Of a DNA stretch of 52,066 nt, positions 15,165 through 24,164 are shown in pieces; position 1 is the first letter of the stretch; every line of letters begins with the position of its first letter. The position numbers were made by a program, and so were the translations under genes. Source of the DNA: Chryseobacterium sp. (GTDB lineage Bacteria > Bacteroidota > Bacteroidia > Flavobacteriales > Weeksellaceae); NCBI GenBank assembly GCA_003248755.1, contig QFQW01000022.1:1-52066 (forward strand), given 5' to 3'. The notes beneath the pieces are model-generated. The model had not been told where the DNA came from. It did no database searches and saw only the letters and a list, made by a program, of their open reading frames with translations.

Positions 15165-15172
15165 TATCTTTG
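15165..15172 (+). promoter_or_regulatory. -7 element upstream of the pseudouridine synthase gene
   Basis: TATCTTTG fits TAnnTTTG and ends 15 bp before the ATG at 15188. I see no TTTG at the proper -33 distance. Confidence 0.55.
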
Positions 15173-15187
15173 CAAAAATTTTAGAAA

Positions 15188-16207
15188 ATGAGCGGAGACG
15201 GAAATCAATCAGGTAGAAACAAAAAACCAAGACCATCTGGAGGCAACAGACCTTCCGGAAACTCCCGTAGCTCCAGCGACAGTAGAGGAAATTCTGGAGG
15301 AAGCAGACCAACAGGTAATTCTCGCGGACCAAAAACTAAAAGAGGTGCAGACCGATTTGACAGCCGTGACAAATATGAAAATGGCGATAGAAAATTCGGA
15401 CCGAAAAAACCTTTTAGCAGAGCCGAAAAAGACGAAGACAAAACGAAATCTTTTATTCAAAGAAGAAGATTCGAGAAAATAAGCAAAGAGGTTTTCAAAG
15501 ATACCATCAGACTTAATAAATATATTGCAAATTCTGGGATTTGCAGTAGGAGAGAGGCAGATGAGCTGATTACACAAGGTCTTGTGGAAGTGAACGGAAA
15601 AGTGGTAACAGAAATGGGTTACCAAGTTCAGAAAACCGATAGAGTTGTGTTTGACGGACAAAACATCACGCCGGAAAAACCTGTTTATGTTCTATTGAAC
15701 AAACCAAAAGGTTATATCTCGACAACCAAAGATGATAAAGCCAGAAAAACGGTTATGGATCTGACTGCGAATGCTTCTCCATACAGAATTTTTCCGGTTG
15801 GACGGTTGGACAGACAAACGACTGGGGTTATTCTTTTGACGAATGACGGTCATATGACGAAAAAGTTGACGCACCCGTCTTTCAATATGAGAAAAATCTA
15901 TCACGTTACGCTGGACAGAAAATTGACTAACGATGATATGAAATCGATTGGTGAGGGAATCCGTTTGGAGGAAGGTGTTGCAGAAGTTGACAGTATTTCT
16001 TTCATAGAAGGGAAACCTAAGAATGAAATCGGAATCGAGATTCATATTGGTTGGAACAGAGTTATCAGGAGAATTTTTCAAAAACTAGGTTACGAAGTGG
16101 AAGCGCTTGACAGAGTAATGTTTGCCGGACTTACCAAGAAAAATATCAAACGAGGACACTGGAGAATCCTTACGGAACAGGAGGTGAACAACTTGAAAAT
16201 GTTATAA
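15188..16207 (+). CDS. RsuA/RluB-type rRNA pseudouridine synthase with a disordered N-terminal tail
   Basis: A 339-residue protein. Residues 1-100 are a low-complexity Gly/Ser/Arg/Lys tail (SGGNRPSGNSRSSSDSRG). An S4 RNA-binding domain follows (IRLNKYIANSGICSRREADE), then the catalytic domain with PVGRLDRQTTGVILLTNDG, where Asp208 is the nucleophile, and the C-terminal IGWNRVIRRIFQKLGYEV. The family converts uridine to pseudouridine in rRNA; RluB, RluE/F and RsuA cannot be told apart here. The basic tail is usual in Bacteroidota members and probably aids RNA binding. Confidence 0.92.
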   Translation: MSGDGNQSGRNKKPRPSGGNRPSGNSRSSSDSRGNSGGSRPTGNSRGPKTKRGADRFDSRDKYENGDRKFGPKKPFSRAEKDEDKTKSFIQRRRFEKISKEVFKDTIRLNKYIANSGICSRREADELITQGLVEVNGKVVTEMGYQVQKTDRVVFDGQNITPEKPVYVLLNKPKGYISTTKDDKARKTVMDLTANASPYRIFPVGRLDRQTTGVILLTNDGHMTKKLTHPSFNMRKIYHVTLDRKLTNDDMKSIGEGIRLEEGVAEVDSISFIEGKPKNEIGIEIHIGWNRVIRRIFQKLGYEVEALDRVMFAGLTKKNIKRGHWRILTEQEVNNLKML

Positions 16208-16213
16208 ACTAAG

Positions 16214-16238
16214 AGACTGATTTTTCAGTCTTTTTTTT
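16214..16238 (+). terminator. Rho-independent terminator of the pseudouridine synthase gene
   Basis: AGACTGA pairs with TCAGTCT around TTTT and is followed by eight T residues. Confidence 0.85.
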
Positions 16239-16248
16239 ATATTTAGGT

Positions 16249-16893
16249 ATGAGTAAAATTTATGTTTTCAGTGGTTTAGGTGTTGATAAAAGAGTTTTTG
16301 ACAATATTAACTTCGAAACTTTGGATGTCGAATTTATAGATTGGATTGAACCTTTGGAAAATGAAAGTCTGGAAAATTATGCTCTTAGAATTTCGAAGAA
16401 AATTAATTATGTAAATCCAATTTTGATAGGGTTATCTTTTGGTGGAATGTTAGCTGCTGAAATTTCCAAAATCATTAAAGTCGAAAAGTTAATTCTTATT
16501 GCTTCTGCAAAAAACAAGTTTGAACTTCCATTGATCTATCGAATATTTGGAAAATTGAATCTCATAAAATTAATTCCAAAAAAGATTTTCAAACAACAAA
16601 ACTCAATAACCAATTGGATTTTTGGAATCGAATCTGATTCTGAAAAACAACTTTTGAAAGAAATTTTACAAGATACAGACCTTGACTTTTTCTCTTGGGC
16701 AATCAATGAAATCGCAAATTGGAAAAATGAAACTTATCCTGAAAACTGTTTTCATATTCACGGAAATAAGGATAGGATTCTTCCAATTAAAAATATAAAA
16801 GCTGATGTTGTAATCGAGAACGGCGGACATTTTATGACTGTGAATAAAGCGAAAGAGATTGAAATTATTATAAAAAAAGCTTCTCAGATTTGA
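16249..16893 (+). CDS. Alpha/beta-hydrolase
   Basis: A 214-residue alpha/beta-hydrolase. The nucleophile elbow is GLSFGG with Ser63. The acid residue lies in HGNKDRILP and the histidine in ENGGHFM. The oxyanion side is FSGLGVDKRVF. The lid is short. Substrate is unknown; esterase or thioesterase activity is the default expectation. The stop codon is inside the stem of a strong hairpin that also serves the convergent gene. Confidence 0.85.
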   Translation: MSKIYVFSGLGVDKRVFDNINFETLDVEFIDWIEPLENESLENYALRISKKINYVNPILIGLSFGGMLAAEISKIIKVEKLILIASAKNKFELPLIYRIFGKLNLIKLIPKKIFKQQNSITNWIFGIESDSEKQLLKEILQDTDLDFFSWAINEIANWKNETYPENCFHIHGNKDRILPIKNIKADVVIENGGHFMTVNKAKEIEIIIKKASQI

Positions 16894-16904
16894 GAAGCTT
16901 TTGG
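16875..16904. terminator. Bidirectional terminator between convergent genes
   Basis: AAAAGCTTCTCA and TGAGAAGCTTTT form a perfect 12-bp stem with a GATT loop. It has A residues before it and a T-rich stretch after it, so it can act on both strands. It overlaps the stop codon of the hydrolase gene. Confidence 0.85.
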
Positions 16905-16906
16905 TT

Positions 16907-19312
16907 TTATTTTATTTCATCATAATAGAGAAGTCTATCATCCTTATCAAAACTAATGATTGTAATTTCACGATTTTTTGCTTCATCGTTATTGAAAAAT
17001 ATTGCTCTTGCAGGAAGTCCTGATTCTGGAGCTAGATTTGGATTCCAATAGAGTAGCTCCCGTGTGTCTTTTGTTACTTTTTTGTATGCATCGCTTGTAA
17101 TATCTGGTTGCTCAAATTCGGCGGCTTTATCATAACCTCTCAAGATTGTTTTATTATTTTGTTCTTTTTTATTGTTTTTGTCATCAGCAAACATATTTCC
17201 TCTTTTGGTATATATTGCTACAGCATTCCCAACCAATCCATCATTTTTTAAGATTTTTACCATTGCAATATTGCTGACAGGAAGAGAATTAATCATACTA
17301 GCATCTACCGGCATTTCATCCAAAAATAATTGAGCTTGAGAGCCACGGATACTAGGAACATAATTTCCTGAGTTATCCATTGTGAAAGTCAATCCTGCAG
17401 CTCTTCCTTGCAACCATTGCATAATATTGAGAGAAGCTTGGGCATCTTGATTTTCATTTACCAGATCAAAAATTGTAGCATTCATACTACTGAATTTTCC
17501 ACTTGATAGTTCTTTGTCTAATTTTTCTTTTAAATCAACTTTTTTTGCTGTTACTTTTACTTCTTCAATAAGAGTTTCGTCATTAGCAGCTTTTAGAATC
17601 TGTTGATTTTTTTTATTCTGAAGTGCTTTGGCAACATCAGAACTTACTTGAGAATTCTGTGCAGAATCTACCAAACGATAATTTGTCGCAGGTAAATTAC
17701 CTTTGTAAATAATATTATTTGTCAAAGATTGGAAATATATATTAACATTATCAGATTCCGAAGCTTTACTTTTATCCTGATTCAAGTAATAAGAAATAGT
17801 CAAGGGTTCATCAAAATAAATATTATTGAGATAGATAAAACCATTGTCATCCGTTACAGCCTGGGAAATTCCTTTATCTGTTCCTCCTGCATTAAATAAT
17901 AGATTGACGCTTTTATTTGGAATGATGCGACCATTATTAGTGACTTTTCCTTTGAATGATAAATTAGATTCTGGTTTATATTTGATTTCAGGCGTTTTTC
18001 CTGCTAGAAGAGAATCCCAATCAAATCGTTTCCAGCTTTCAGAAATTAATAAAGCATCTAACGCATCAGCATTGGTATTCTTAGAAAAATATTGTGCAGG
18101 CGCAAAAATCGAAGATGGGAAATCGCCTGTCAACCAAAGTGCACTCAAGATATTATTGTCATTTGTACTTTCAGTCTTAGTATTTTCTTTGACCAAAACC
18201 GTGTAGCTTGGATAATCTGCGTCAGGCTCTAACTCGAAACTGTTAAAAGCACGCGGATCATTATTAAGAGAAGTAGAAGCAAAAGTTGGTTGCTCAATCA
18301 TTAGGTTTTTTGGCTTAACGAAACATAGTCTTTTGGCAACGACTTCTTCTTTATCATTGAATATCACCAATTGCAACACTGCATTTTTATCATCACTGAT
18401 TTTTGTAGGTATTTTACTGGAAATTTCTGCCGAAGTATTTTTGATGTTAGCTCTGTAAACCATTTGATTATTAATGATTCCAACAATACTGTGACCTTTT
18501 AAACCTTCTGGAAGATTACTGCTCTTTAATGTATAATTGATTCCGTCGTTACCGCTTGATATCTGCAGATTAATCCCAGAATTAGCTACAGCTGGCAAAG
18601 CAACGGTTTGCTTAGTTCCTTTGTTGTCTTCAACAATGACCTTATAATTTCTTCCGGCTTTTGGCGTTAGACTGAAAGAACTTACATTCTGGTCAAATCC
18701 TTTAAAGCTGACTAATTTTTCAGCCGGTTTTTCAGCGTCGATGACATAGCCACTCCAACTCGCAGGCGGAATGCCTTGAGAGAATAATCTTACAGCAATT
18801 TTGGTATTGATATTTTCAATAAAAGTTCCACTCTCGGGAAAGGCATTGGCCGTCCATTTTGTATTTTTATCAAGAATCAATCTTTGTTCAGATTTGGGAT
18901 TGTAAATCGGAACTTGCTTCATAAAATTGAATTCCTCTGAAAAATTAGCCATCCAAGAGGTATAAGCCCTGAAATAATAGATATCTTCCTTCAAAGCTTC
19001 AGTCAATACGAAAGAACCGTCACCTTCACCATTTTTCAGAGCAATCGTTCTCTTATCAATCAGATTTTTGTTACGGTCATATAACTCTACAAACAGCGTA
19101 TTAGAAATAGTTGAACGCCTGTAGCCATCAAAAACGAATGATTTAAAATAGATATTATCTCCAACAATATAATTGTCTTTGTCCAATAGAACATAGACTT
19201 TCTCTTGAGTGTAATTCTGTTCCAGATTCTGAATAGCGTTGTCTATTTTACCTTGAGCTTTAAACTGCATCATTCCGGCTACATAAAGAAAAAATATAAA
19301 TGATTTTCTCAT
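16907..19312 (-). CDS. MG2-like surface protein with a TonB-plug-type domain
   Basis: An 801-residue exported protein (signal MRKSFIFFLYVAGMMQFKAQ). Residues 30-130 hold an alpha-2-macroglobulin MG2-like domain (KVYVLLDKDNYIVGDNIYFKSF). Further beta domains follow. Near residues 460-510 is a carboxypeptidase-regulatory-like domain (LSFKGKVTNNGRIIPNKSVN). Near 600-715 is a segment like the plug of TonB-dependent receptors (IEEVKVTAKK, IMQWLQGRAAGLTF, IRGSQAQLFLDEMPVDASMINSLPVSNIAMVKILK). There is no 22-strand barrel, so it is not a receptor itself. The family is widespread in Bacteroidota and uncharacterised. It probably works at the outer membrane. Confidence 0.8.
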   Translation of the reverse strand: MRKSFIFFLYVAGMMQFKAQGKIDNAIQNLEQNYTQEKVYVLLDKDNYIVGDNIYFKSFVFDGYRRSTISNTLFVELYDRNKNLIDKRTIALKNGEGDGSFVLTEALKEDIYYFRAYTSWMANFSEEFNFMKQVPIYNPKSEQRLILDKNTKWTANAFPESGTFIENINTKIAVRLFSQGIPPASWSGYVIDAEKPAEKLVSFKGFDQNVSSFSLTPKAGRNYKVIVEDNKGTKQTVALPAVANSGINLQISSGNDGINYTLKSSNLPEGLKGHSIVGIINNQMVYRANIKNTSAEISSKIPTKISDDKNAVLQLVIFNDKEEVVAKRLCFVKPKNLMIEQPTFASTSLNNDPRAFNSFELEPDADYPSYTVLVKENTKTESTNDNNILSALWLTGDFPSSIFAPAQYFSKNTNADALDALLISESWKRFDWDSLLAGKTPEIKYKPESNLSFKGKVTNNGRIIPNKSVNLLFNAGGTDKGISQAVTDDNGFIYLNNIYFDEPLTISYYLNQDKSKASESDNVNIYFQSLTNNIIYKGNLPATNYRLVDSAQNSQVSSDVAKALQNKKNQQILKAANDETLIEEVKVTAKKVDLKEKLDKELSSGKFSSMNATIFDLVNENQDAQASLNIMQWLQGRAAGLTFTMDNSGNYVPSIRGSQAQLFLDEMPVDASMINSLPVSNIAMVKILKNDGLVGNAVAIYTKRGNMFADDKNNKKEQNNKTILRGYDKAAEFEQPDITSDAYKKVTKDTRELLYWNPNLAPESGLPARAIFFNNDEAKNREITIISFDKDDRLLYYDEIK

Positions 19313-19417
19313 ACCAAAAGCGTGTATATTATTTAGAATTTATAAAATCTATCAAAATTACAATTTTTACTTAGGGTAGTTGTATATAGAAACAAACTTT
19401 AAGAGACTTTAAGAATT

Positions 19418-22072
19418 TTAAAGAATAGCAAGTTTCACTTTATTAAGTCTCAAAGAATTCAGAATAACAGAAACTGAACTGAAACTCATTGCAGCCGCTG
19501 CAATCATTGGACTTAATAAAATTCCGAAGAAAGGGTAGAGCAGACCTGCAGCTAAAGGAATTCCCAGAACGTTATAAATAAACGCAAAAAATAAGTTTTC
19601 CTTGATATTTTTTAAAAGTTTTTCGCTCAATATTTTTGATTTTGCTACACCAAGAATATCACCTTTCAGCAATGTGATTTCCGCACTTTCAATCGCTGCA
19701 TCGGTTCCTGTTCCCATTGCAATTCCGATATTAGACTGAGCTAAAGCCGGAGCATCATTGATGCCGTCTCCGGTCATTGCTACGATTTTTCCTTCGTTTT
19801 GGAGTTTTTTGATTTCGTTCATTTTGTCTTCCGGGAGACAATTGGCTTTGTAATGTTTGATTCCCAATTCTGTTGCGACGGCTTTTGCGGTATGTTCGTT
19901 ATCGCCGGTCATCATTATGACTTCGATATTTTGAGAATGGAGATAATTGATAGCTTGTTTTGAAGTTGCTTTGATTTGGTCTGAAAAACTTAAAAATCCG
20001 AGAACTTTTCCAGCTTTTGCTAAGTAGGAAATGGTTTTTGCCTGGTCTTGACTTTGAATTACGTTTTGTTTTAATGATTCAGGAATTTCGATATTGAAAT
20101 GTTTTAATAAAGCTTCATTTCCAAGTAATATCTCTTCATTATTGATTGTTCCCTTAACCCCTTTTCCTGAAATATTTTCAAAGTTCTGAATTTTTTCAAA
20201 TTGTAGGTCAGTATTGTCACTCTGAGCTTGTCGAAGAGTCTCTAAAACCGCATTCGACAAAGGATGTTCAGAATTCTGATTCAATGAACCGGCTAATTTT
20301 AAGACTTCATTTTTATCTGTATTTTCAAATGTTTCTATGTTATCCAGACTTGGTTTTCCTTCTGTTAAAGTTCCTGTTTTATCGGTAATCAGGACATTGA
20401 TTTTATGCATTTCTTCAAGAGCTTCTGCATTTTTGATCAAGATTCCGTTTTGAGCACCTTTTCCAATTCCGACCATCAGACTCATTGGTGTTGCCAAACC
20501 AAGAGCGCACGGACAGGCTACAATCAGGACCGCAACAGCATTCACAAATGCATAAATCAATTTATTCTCGCCACCGAAAATATACCATAAAATAAATGTC
20601 AGAACTGCAATTCCAATAACTGTCGGAACAAATATCTTCGAGATTTTATCCGCTAATTTCTGAATAGGCGCTTTGCTGCGGCTGGCTTCGTTGACCATTT
20701 TGATGATTTGGGAAAGCAAAGTTTCATCACCTACCTTTTCAGCTTTCATCAAGAAAGTCCCATTGCCGTTGATGGTTCCGGAAGTGACTTTGTCATTAGA
20801 CTTTTTCTCGACAGGAATCGGTTCGCCGGTAATCATTGATTCATCTACGTTGGAATTACCTTCGATGATTGTTCCATCAACCGGGATTTTTTCACCAGGC
20901 TTCACTCTTAATATATCATTGATTTTAACTTCTGCCAACGATACTTTTTTCTCGTTTCCGTCAACAAATAGATTGGCTGTGTCGGGTGAAAGATTCATCA
21001 AGGCTTCAATGGCTTTTCCTGTTTTCATATGTGCTCTTGCTTCCATCATTTGCCCCATAATTACTAAGGTCAAAATCACACAAACGGATTCGAAGTATAG
21101 TGGAACATTTCCTCCGTGAGCTAATTCGTGTGGAAGAATATTTGGAAAAAATAGGGCGACCAAACTAAAAATAAATGCTGCAGCAACACCCAAAGCAATC
21201 AATGAGAACATATTGAGATTCCATGTTTTGAAGGAAACCCAGCCACGTTTCATCAGAAACCAGCCTGCATAAAACAGAACCGGCAAAGTCAGAATCAATT
21301 CCAAAATTCCCTGAATCTGATGGGAAAAGGGCCAGTCAATAAACATCCCGCCCATCGATAAAATAAAAACAGGAATAGAAAATCCCAAAGCGGTCCAGAA
21401 TTTTGTCTTTAATAATTTGTAAGTCTCATCTTCGTGGTCATTGTTTTTTGAAGGCTTTGGAACGAGGTCCATTCCACAGATAGGGCAATTTCCTGGTTCG
21501 TTCTGTACAATCTCGGGATGCATTGGACAAGTGTATTCAACAGCTTTCTTTTCCGGAATTTTCACCAAATCCATTCCACAAACCGGACAACCGACATTAG
21601 AATCATAGACTTTATCGCCTTCGCAGAACATTGGACAATAATATTTTCCGGCATTTTTTAATTGATTGATTGTTGGTTTACTATGGTTGTGGGAATAATG
21701 TTGATGTGACTCTTCGACTCCGCTGTTGTCCAAAAGTTCCTGAGTTATTTGCTCTAAGTGCATATGACAAACCGGACATCCTGAATCTGATTCGTAAGTT
21801 TTATCGCCTTCACAGAACATCGGGCAAAAATAATCTCCGATTTTATCTTTGAAGCTTTCCGGCAGATTGGTTTTAGAATACGTTTGGGGCTTGTTCCTGT
21901 GGTCATCGCGCTCTTCTATCGGAACGAGGAACATATTGCAGACCGGGCATCTTCCGGGTTTGAAATAGAGTTTTTCGCCCTCGCATTCCATCGGGCAATA
22001 GTAAACGGAACTTGGTGAAATCCTTTGATTGGGATTGGGATGTTCGTGATTATGATGATTGTGATTTTCCAT
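19418..22072 (-). CDS. Copper-type heavy-metal P1B-ATPase with four N-terminal metal-binding domains
   Basis: An 884-residue P-type ATPase. A His-rich start (MENHNHHNHEHPN) is followed by four CPM...CPxCxM heavy-metal-binding domains at about residues 24-52, 80-108, 144-172 and 180-206. Then come the transmembrane helices, the actuator loop TGEPIP, the metal-site motif CPC near residue 520 (a Cu+ exporter mark), the phosphorylation site DKTGTLTEG near 563, SEHPL, and GDGINDAPAL, ending with the last helices (MSFSSVSVILNSLRL). It should export Cu+ from the cytoplasm. Between HPLS and the next strand of the N-domain, residues LRQAQSDN are encoded by an intergenic palindromic repeat (20215-20242). 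No HMA domain is present. Confidence 0.93.
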   Translation of the reverse strand: MENHNHHNHEHPNPNQRISPSSVYYCPMECEGEKLYFKPGRCPVCNMFLVPIEERDDHRNKPQTYSKTNLPESFKDKIGDYFCPMFCEGDKTYESDSGCPVCHMHLEQITQELLDNSGVEESHQHYSHNHSKPTINQLKNAGKYYCPMFCEGDKVYDSNVGCPVCGMDLVKIPEKKAVEYTCPMHPEIVQNEPGNCPICGMDLVPKPSKNNDHEDETYKLLKTKFWTALGFSIPVFILSMGGMFIDWPFSHQIQGILELILTLPVLFYAGWFLMKRGWVSFKTWNLNMFSLIALGVAAAFIFSLVALFFPNILPHELAHGGNVPLYFESVCVILTLVIMGQMMEARAHMKTGKAIEALMNLSPDTANLFVDGNEKKVSLAEVKINDILRVKPGEKIPVDGTIIEGNSNVDESMITGEPIPVEKKSNDKVTSGTINGNGTFLMKAEKVGDETLLSQIIKMVNEASRSKAPIQKLADKISKIFVPTVIGIAVLTFILWYIFGGENKLIYAFVNAVAVLIVACPCALGLATPMSLMVGIGKGAQNGILIKNAEALEEMHKINVLITDKTGTLTEGKPSLDNIETFENTDKNEVLKLAGSLNQNSEHPLSNAVLETLRQAQSDNTDLQFEKIQNFENISGKGVKGTINNEEILLGNEALLKHFNIEIPESLKQNVIQSQDQAKTISYLAKAGKVLGFLSFSDQIKATSKQAINYLHSQNIEVIMMTGDNEHTAKAVATELGIKHYKANCLPEDKMNEIKKLQNEGKIVAMTGDGINDAPALAQSNIGIAMGTGTDAAIESAEITLLKGDILGVAKSKILSEKLLKNIKENLFFAFIYNVLGIPLAAGLLYPFFGILLSPMIAAAAMSFSSVSVILNSLRLNKVKLAIL
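20215..20242 (-). repeat. Palindromic intergenic-type repeat inside the ATPase coding sequence
   Basis: TGTCACTCTGAGCTTGTCGA followed by AGAGTCTC is a copy of the repeat commonly found between genes in Bacteroidota (related copy at 27024-27052). Here it is read in frame as part of the P-type ATPase, giving TLRQAQSDN at about residue 611. Confidence 0.7.
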
Positions 22073-22229
22073 TTTTCTTGATTTTTAGACATATAGAGCA
22101 CAAAGTTTTCTATAATAATCTTCACAAAGATTATCTGGTTTCGCCCGATTTGTTATTATTGATACAAATTTCTGAAAAATAGATGCCAATCAGTTATAAA
22201 TAAATGGAAAGATGTTATATATCCTGTTT

Positions 22230-22991
22230 TTAAAATTCTAATTCATCAAAATCTTTGATTTCAGAAAGTTTGATGAGTTTCTTTGCCGGTAATTTTTCCC
22301 AAGTATCTTTGAATTTTACAACATAATCATCTCCACTATCATCTTTGTTGAGGTTATCTCTTATTAGTTTCTTATTGGTCAGGAAGTTAATGCTTGTTTC
22401 TTCTTGTGGAACAGGACCACGGTTGTAGCTTGCATCATAACCAATCAATTCGAAATCCTGATTCTGATGTCTGAATGTGTAATTCCAATAGCCATATCTT
22501 CCGTGTGCATAGTTTACAATCAGGTTTCCTTTTTCTATAGAAATAAACAGCTCGGGAGCGTAATAAACACCGCCTTCTTCGTTCTCAGATGAGAAGCAAC
22601 TGTTATTTTTAAGGGCTAATTCATAGTGGTTGCCTTTGTTCAAGAGAACGATAATCCCTCTTCGGTTTCGGTCTAGCTGCCCACGGGTTTCGTGCTGAAT
22701 GACTTTGCTTTTATCCGTTCCTTTGATGAGGAGAACCAAATCCTCCAAACCATCTTTGTTCAAATCTCCTTTTATATCTTCTGTTCCGTCTTCTTTATAA
22801 ATCACATAGCCCTTCGGTATAAAGCTGGAACTATTATCTTGAAATTCTGCAGCTGATTCTATCTTTTTGGATTGAATTGTATCAGAGATTGTATCTTTTT
22901 GTTTGGAAATTGGTTGGTTTTTTTCTTCTGATTTGGAATTACAAGCAATTACAAAAAATATCGAACTCAAGTAAAAAGGCAGTTTTTTCAT
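22230..22991 (-). CDS. Lipoprotein of unknown function
   Basis: A 253-residue protein from the ATG at 22991; a longer frame to 23024 would put 11 residues before a clean lipoprotein signal (MKKLPFYLSSIFFVIAC). The body has an FG-GAP/VCBS-like calcium-loop stretch, IKGDLNKDGLEDLVLLI, usual in beta-propeller-type repeats, and a second stretch, IVNYAHGRYGYWNYTFRHQN. I cannot name the family with confidence. It is upstream of the copper ATPase on the same strand but 157 bp away, with no sign of coupling. Confidence 0.82.
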   Translation of the reverse strand: MKKLPFYLSSIFFVIACNSKSEEKNQPISKQKDTISDTIQSKKIESAAEFQDNSSSFIPKGYVIYKEDGTEDIKGDLNKDGLEDLVLLIKGTDKSKVIQHETRGQLDRNRRGIIVLLNKGNHYELALKNNSCFSSENEEGGVYYAPELFISIEKGNLIVNYAHGRYGYWNYTFRHQNQDFELIGYDASYNRGPVPQEETSINFLTNKKLIRDNLNKDDSGDDYVVKFKDTWEKLPAKKLIKLSEIKDFDELEF

Positions 22992-23034
22992 TGTTTTAGT
23001 TTTTCGAAATAACAAGATTGACATTCAAAAATAA

Positions 23035-23059
23035 TGCCTTTAGAATTTTACTAAAGGCA
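23035..23059 (-). terminator. Terminator downstream of panE
   Basis: TGCCTTTAG and CTAAAGGCA form a 9-bp stem with a short AT loop. On the minus strand ATTATTTTTG follows it. Confidence 0.65.
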
Positions 23060-23077
23060 ATAATAAATTTAACAAAA

Positions 23078-24031
23078 CTATATACTCAATTTCAGAATCT
23101 TCTCTTTCAATTCTTGATAGATTTTCTGAGTAAAAGGTTTTTCTATATCTAATTCTTTTCCGTAATGGATGATAGCGCCCGCAAACAATTCGAGTTCGTT
23201 GTTTTGTTTTTTGAAGTTGATATCGAGTTGTAAAGAAGTTGGTGTTTCCGCTGGGAAAGTAGATGCCTTTTCGAAAGTCTTTTCGATAATATCATCAGGT
23301 AGACCGATTTGTTTTTTATAGGCAATTAGTTTTATTTCCTGCATTATTTGAGTTGCTTCCTGCTTTTGAATATTGTCAATACAAACTGTTCCGATGGACG
23401 AATTATATTTTGCAGTAACCAATCCGAAACTGGCTACAAAAAAGAACTTGGTCCAGATATCCACAAACGAATTTTCCTTGAAATCAAAATCAATTCCGCT
23501 GTCTTTTATCAACTGAACAATCCAATCAACATCTTGCGAGAAATTAGCAGGGTCTTTTCCAAAAATCAGTTTTCCTGCTTTTCCTTTGTGTTCAACAATT
23601 CCTTTTTCTTTGATGTGAGAAGCAACATAAACGCAGGCTGGCAAAATCGTATTCTCCGGAATTATTTTTCTGATTCTGTCATAGATGTCAACACCGTTCA
23701 TCAGCGGAAGGAGAATTGTTTTTGGAGAAATTATCTGTATCAGTTGTGTGCAAACGTTTTCCAAATCATATTCTTTCACGCAAATCAAAACTAAATCCGG
23801 ATTCTGGATTTCTAATATATTTTGAACAATTTGGTTAGGTTTTGTAATGCTGTTCGAATGTTCGGGAGAGAGTAGTGTTAAGCCATTTTCCTTGACGATA
23901 TCATAAGTCTGATTTCTTGCAACAAAGGTAATATCAAGCTTATTTTCCAATTCATTGAACTGATTGATTTTAAAACCAAAATAACCACCAACACCGCCCA
24001 ATCCTATGATTGCTATATTTTTCTTTTCCAT
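23078..24031 (-). CDS. panE: 2-dehydropantoate 2-reductase family protein
   Basis: A 317-residue protein. The NADPH-binding loop is IGLGGVGGYFG at residues 9-19. Other marks are ICVKEYDLENV, LLPLMNGVD, ACVYVASHIKEKGIVEH and the C-terminal PTSLQLDINFKKQNNELELFAG, which holds the ketopantoate-binding region. It reduces 2-dehydropantoate to pantoate in coenzyme A synthesis. ApbA/PanE paralogues of unknown substrate exist, so the symbol is slightly uncertain. It is a single-gene unit with hairpins on both sides. Confidence 0.88.
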   Translation of the reverse strand: MEKKNIAIIGLGGVGGYFGFKINQFNELENKLDITFVARNQTYDIVKENGLTLLSPEHSNSITKPNQIVQNILEIQNPDLVLICVKEYDLENVCTQLIQIISPKTILLPLMNGVDIYDRIRKIIPENTILPACVYVASHIKEKGIVEHKGKAGKLIFGKDPANFSQDVDWIVQLIKDSGIDFDFKENSFVDIWTKFFFVASFGLVTAKYNSSIGTVCIDNIQKQEATQIMQEIKLIAYKKQIGLPDDIIEKTFEKASTFPAETPTSLQLDINFKKQNNELELFAGAIIHYGKELDIEKPFTQKIYQELKEKILKLSI

Positions 24032-24114
24032 TAATTCTTATCTGTTTGTAAAATTCTTAGCAAATTTGGCGAAAATAGAATAGAAATAGATATAAAATAG
24101 TTTCCTATTTAAAG

Positions 24115-24143
24115 AAAAACCTTCAGAATTTCTGAAGGTTTTT
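24115..24143 (-). terminator. Terminator downstream of the secreted protein gene
   Basis: AAAACCTTCAGA and TCTGAAGGTTTT form a long stem with a tiny loop, with T runs on either strand. It lies 22 bp past the stop codon of the gene at 24165. Confidence 0.85.
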
Positions 24144-24164
24144 ATATTAAAGAATTGATTTTAA

